Assembly (NCBI GenBank): GCA_037903355.1
Contig: JBAJFE010000034.1
Location: 372,001-436,000 of the forward strand
Direction of reading: 5' to 3'
Origin: Trichuris trichiura
Taxonomy: Eukaryota; Nematoda; Enoplea; Trichinellida; Trichuridae
DNA: 64,000 nucleotides
In this document: positions 61,319 to 64,000 of the stretch, piece by piece
Layout: every line of letters begins with the position of its first letter
Numbering within the stretch: the stretch's first letter is position 1
Position numbers and translations under genes: made by a program
Notes under the pieces: model-generated
Database searches by the model: none
Told to the model about the DNA's origin: nothing
What the model saw: the letters and a program-made list of their open reading frames with translations, nothing else

Positions 61319-61600
61319 AATTGCGCCGATTAATAAATTCCAATGCTGCGCTCTACCCAACTAATCAAACACCCATTGTACCCATGCGCTATATAAACCC
61401 CTTACCGAATAAACATCTTCTCCCCAACACTGCTGACGACGGAACCCGAGCAGTCCTGAAACGTACGGTATACAAATTGCTCTGTAATTTCTCTAACAAT
61501 TTGCTCATCCATCCGTTGGTAGGGCATTTTGAAGTTTACTTACAGATACATCCAACAGGCCAAACCCGTGAAACTGAAGATCTACCATGAAACTATTGAA
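61319..61600 (+). mobile_element. PLE family-3 terminal unit inserted in Tigger
   Basis: Begins at the break in Tigger and contains a family-3 hammerhead-like motif and the end block ACCCGTGAAACTGAAGATC. Same unit as 57.19-57.35 kb and 33.19-33.38 kb. Confidence 0.7.
61430..61468 (+). ncRNA. Hammerhead-like motif, family 3
   Basis: CTGACGA, C, stem II GGAAC/GTCCT (weakened), GAAA, ACGTA. Likely a decayed copy. Confidence 0.5.
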
Positions 61601-62029
61601 GCCTGTTAAAAGACATCCTGTCTTTCGAAAGTGTAGCATTATAACAAACTTGAAAGGTCACAATCCCAAATGATTCAAATTCTGCAACTAAAGCATCAAA
61701 ATCAAAAAGGTTAGACGGCAGTAAAAGTTTTTCACTTAAGACCTGTCTTTACAGCAGAGCCGCTCTCTGACCACTGAACAACATACTTCACCTATAGATC
61801 ACCAACAAGGGCTTATTATTAATAAAACACAAGGGCAGTGATGCGTTAACGCATGTCTGTGAGCTCTTCACAGGAAGCGTGTTCTTCACAAAAAGGGCAG
61901 CGTTCTGCTGAACAGTTATTGTAAACGTTCCATGCATCGTTATGTGTTTTTCTTACAGTGGTCTTTTCTAAACCTGCTCATTAGGTTTATAAGGTGGTCT
62001 TGAATTTCAACATGAAGTTGTTTTTAAAG
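61601..62029. other. Stretch between PLE fragments
   Basis: No feature recognised. It may include the N-terminal part of the following PLE in broken frames. Confidence 0.4.
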
Positions 62030-62039
62030 CTGTCCACGT

Positions 62040-62890
62040 GGAGTCCATAATCCAACCTCTAACTGGTAAACGGGATTCTAATGATAAAAACTGTAAAGAA
62101 TCAGCTCGGCATTAAAAGATGTAAAACTACAACCCACTGATTTCATGGTAAGTTTCGATGCTAAAGATCTTTTCACAAGTATTCCCCTAAACTATACAAT
62201 CAACCTGCTACAAACCCCGCTAAACGCAGACGACACCAGCTTGCTTAGGATCAAACTAAATCCAACGCACATAATTAAATTAGTATCCTTCCGTATGCAC
62301 GAGGGCAACTACTTCAGGTTCCAGAATAGTTTCTTCTCACAAAAGGATGGAGCACTCATGGGAGGCTCACTCTCTCCCATACTTGCTGAGATCTTCATGG
62401 AACATTTTGAGAGAAAACCTTCCGCACTCCGCAAGATCTCGACCTCCCTATCTCTTTCAAAAGATACGTTGATGACACCCTTCCTATCATCAAATCAGGC
62501 AGTGAAGAAACTCTCCTGGAACACCTGAACAGCCTTTTTCAAAGTCAGATAATGTTAAACAATGGAAAAGTGAATAAATTTAGACTCCTCTTTCTTGATG
62601 TCTTAGTCATAAATTAAGAGAATAAATTAGAAACAACCGTTTATAGAAAACCTACCGACTCAGACCGGCATTTACACTTTTCCTCGCGTCACCCCATTTC
62701 GTTTAAAAGAGGTATAACAAAGGGAATGGTTGACCGAGCCCAAACAGTATGTGATCCCAAATACTTCAACGCTGCATTAAACCATATTTTAAACGCATTT
62801 CGCAGTTATGGGAACCCTTGTAAATTCATTACTGCCATTATCAGACAATGTAAATTAAATAAATCACTACCACTGTTCCCAGATATGAAG
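62040..62890 (+). pseudogene. Penelope-like reverse transcriptase, broken
   Basis: Frames shift several times, but the PLE reverse-transcriptase blocks are clear in order: QPLTGKRDSN; LQPTDFMVSFDAKDLFTSIP; FFSQKDGALMGGSLSPILAEIFM (open frame 62145-62528); the catalytic YVDD box in another frame at 62465-62476; LLFLDVLV; and VYRKPTDSDRHLHFSSRHP, a PLE signature. A stop interrupts the region after LDVLVIN. The GIY-YIG domain is absent. At least two frameshifts make it non-functional. Confidence 0.85.
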
Positions 62891-63073
62891 GCGTAAGGTT
62901 ACGCGTTGTGCCTCCGCCGAGGACAGCCTCTAAGGAATTTGCTTTGAAGCAGATCCAGCCGTGTGTGTATATCCTCGACAGGTCAAGGTTCGACTAGACA
63001 GGCACGCACACGACTCGGAAAGGTGGAGGAGCTACTCCTGAGAAAAAACTCGGTGGGAGGGCAACTCCTGCGT

Positions 63074-63111
63074 GCGCTGATGACGGCTCAAGATTGAGCC
63101 GAAAGCTTCGC
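63074..63111 (+). ncRNA. Hammerhead-ribozyme-like motif, family 1, in a PLE 3' end
   Basis: GCG, CTGATGA, C, GGCTC/GAGCC stem II, GAAA, AGCTT, CGC. Located about 190 bp after the end of the PLE coding remnant. Core boxes intact. Confidence 0.7.
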
Positions 63112-63170
63112 CAGACTTTTGTTTGGTTTTTATGCTCTTGAACGACATTAAAGCTTCTTTTTTTACTGTA

Positions 63171-64000
63171 AATTGTTCAAAAATAAATAGAAATAGCATT
63201 GTTTCCGTTAAGTTTGCTCATCCGTGGATGCCAAATTTTTCTCAATCAGTCGAAAACGTCTAGTTATATTAAAATACTGCTTAATCCCCGCTTATAGTAA
63301 CTTAGTTGTCGCCTACCTAGCTGCTGCACTGATGAGACCGTTTTGTGAATTTTGACGAACTCTTCGTTTCAAAAATGCAGCTTTTTACAACACCATTTTG
63401 AAGATACATACTCTATGCACGGTAACGCATTTATTGTCAAAAAATTGACAGGATAGTTACGGCTTCATAAAACGCAATATCTTTAATGGCACCACGATTT
63501 TAGGCATGAAGCCCCATTAGCGTCCCACGCTACCAGGAATAATAAAACTCGTAATACAAACATGAAGACGAAATAAAAATAAGGCCACTTAATTTTTTGC
63601 TTTATGTTTGACCGTCCGTTGCTTTTGTTTCGCGCATGAATTTCAATTTGGACAATGACCACAGTGCCTTGCTCGATGCAAAGCCGAAGTGCTCACGTGC
63701 AAAAAAAGAGCGACTATTAGCGCTCAACAGCGCGTGCAGTTGATGAGCATTCCCCATGATCAGATTGTGCAGTCAGCTTGACGCGGAGCGTTCTACGTTA
63801 AACGGTTCGACAAATACGGTTTGACGCAGGAACTTCGTTCGTAATAATTGCGTCTGATGCCTGAAATACGACTGTCAGCATCCCGCAACTTCCTGTAGGT
63901 TTTTACGACGCTGAGTTACGTTTTTTCGACCTCATTTTAAAAGTTTTCGACCGTGGTTTCGTTTTCCCGATGTTTTTTTCCAAGCTACGTTGCTGCGTTT
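63171..64000. other. Region without recognised genes
   Basis: Only short unrecognised frames; no repeat shared with the rest of the window was seen. Confidence 0.45.

Larger units (their letters stand above)
62030..63170 (+). mobile_element. Penelope-like retroelement fragment: reverse transcriptase plus hammerhead-bearing 3' end
   Basis: A reverse-transcriptase fragment (about 62040-62890) is joined to a family-1 terminal unit with a hammerhead-like motif at 63074-63111. The join near 62884 contains GATATGAAGGCGTAAGGTTA, the reverse complement of the family-1 tail. So family 1 belongs to, or was mobilised by, this PLE. The unit lacks the last part of the tail at its 3' end. Confidence 0.8.

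Overview
This window is animal nuclear DNA and most likely comes from a nematode. The gene set is metazoan (PIGW, DHX33, SERF, NDUFA13, a PP1-type phosphatase, mitochondrial Lon, TRMT2A). Most introns are only 42-63 bp with GT-AG ends. The DHX33, PP1 and TRMT2A genes have no intron in their coding parts. Base composition is moderate and the DNA is packed with pogo/Tigger transposons and Penelope-like retroelements (PLEs). A Trichuris-like (Dorylaimia) worm would fit, but the sequence alone cannot prove the genus.

Layout. 1-9.45 kb has no gene I can recognise; it holds a near-perfect palindrome at 4.4 kb and a few repeats. 9.45-14.16 kb is two Tigger transposons back to back, the second with an 858-bp ribozyme-bearing element inside it. 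14.2-14.65 kb looks like the end of an LTR. 14.65-19.4 kb and 26.1-30.9 kb are two copies of a 4.7-kb segment that starts in the last exon of PIGW; the intact six-exon PIGW gene is at 24.26-26.36 kb. 30.9-35.5 kb is a second, smaller duplication full of Tigger ends, microsatellites and PLE ends, followed by a hAT-like element to 36.4 kb.

36.7-59.2 kb is the gene-rich part. DHX33 and, 146 bp upstream on the same strand, a two-exon SERF gene (minus strand). NDUFA13 (plus strand), whose 6.5-kb intron holds a complete PP1-type phosphatase on the opposite strand and a Tigger element. A 17-exon mitochondrial Lon gene (minus strand). A PLE fragment with a GIY-YIG region. TRMT2A (minus strand). 60.5-63.2 kb is a Tigger cut by a PLE end, then a PLE reverse-transcriptase fragment with its own terminal ribozyme motif.

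The most striking content is a swarm of hammerhead-ribozyme-like motifs (about 16, in three families) tied to PLE ends. They have CUGANGA and GAAA boxes, a hairpin stem II, and a four-base self-complementary stem III (AGCU or ACGU), which is what dimer-acting minimal hammerheads of PLEs look like. Several lie in short elements with no coding capacity that have 12-14-nt target-site duplications. In these, one copy of the unit is joined to an inverted copy of itself that always stops 37-39 nt before the 3' end, leaving an unpaired tail with a CCCGT box. One insertion can be compared with its empty site in the duplicated segment. Other points of note: TRMT2A has lost two catalytic residues; Lon shows two apparent single-base frame breaks and a GC-AG intron; and the 4.7-kb duplicates have patchwork identity that suggests gene conversion.
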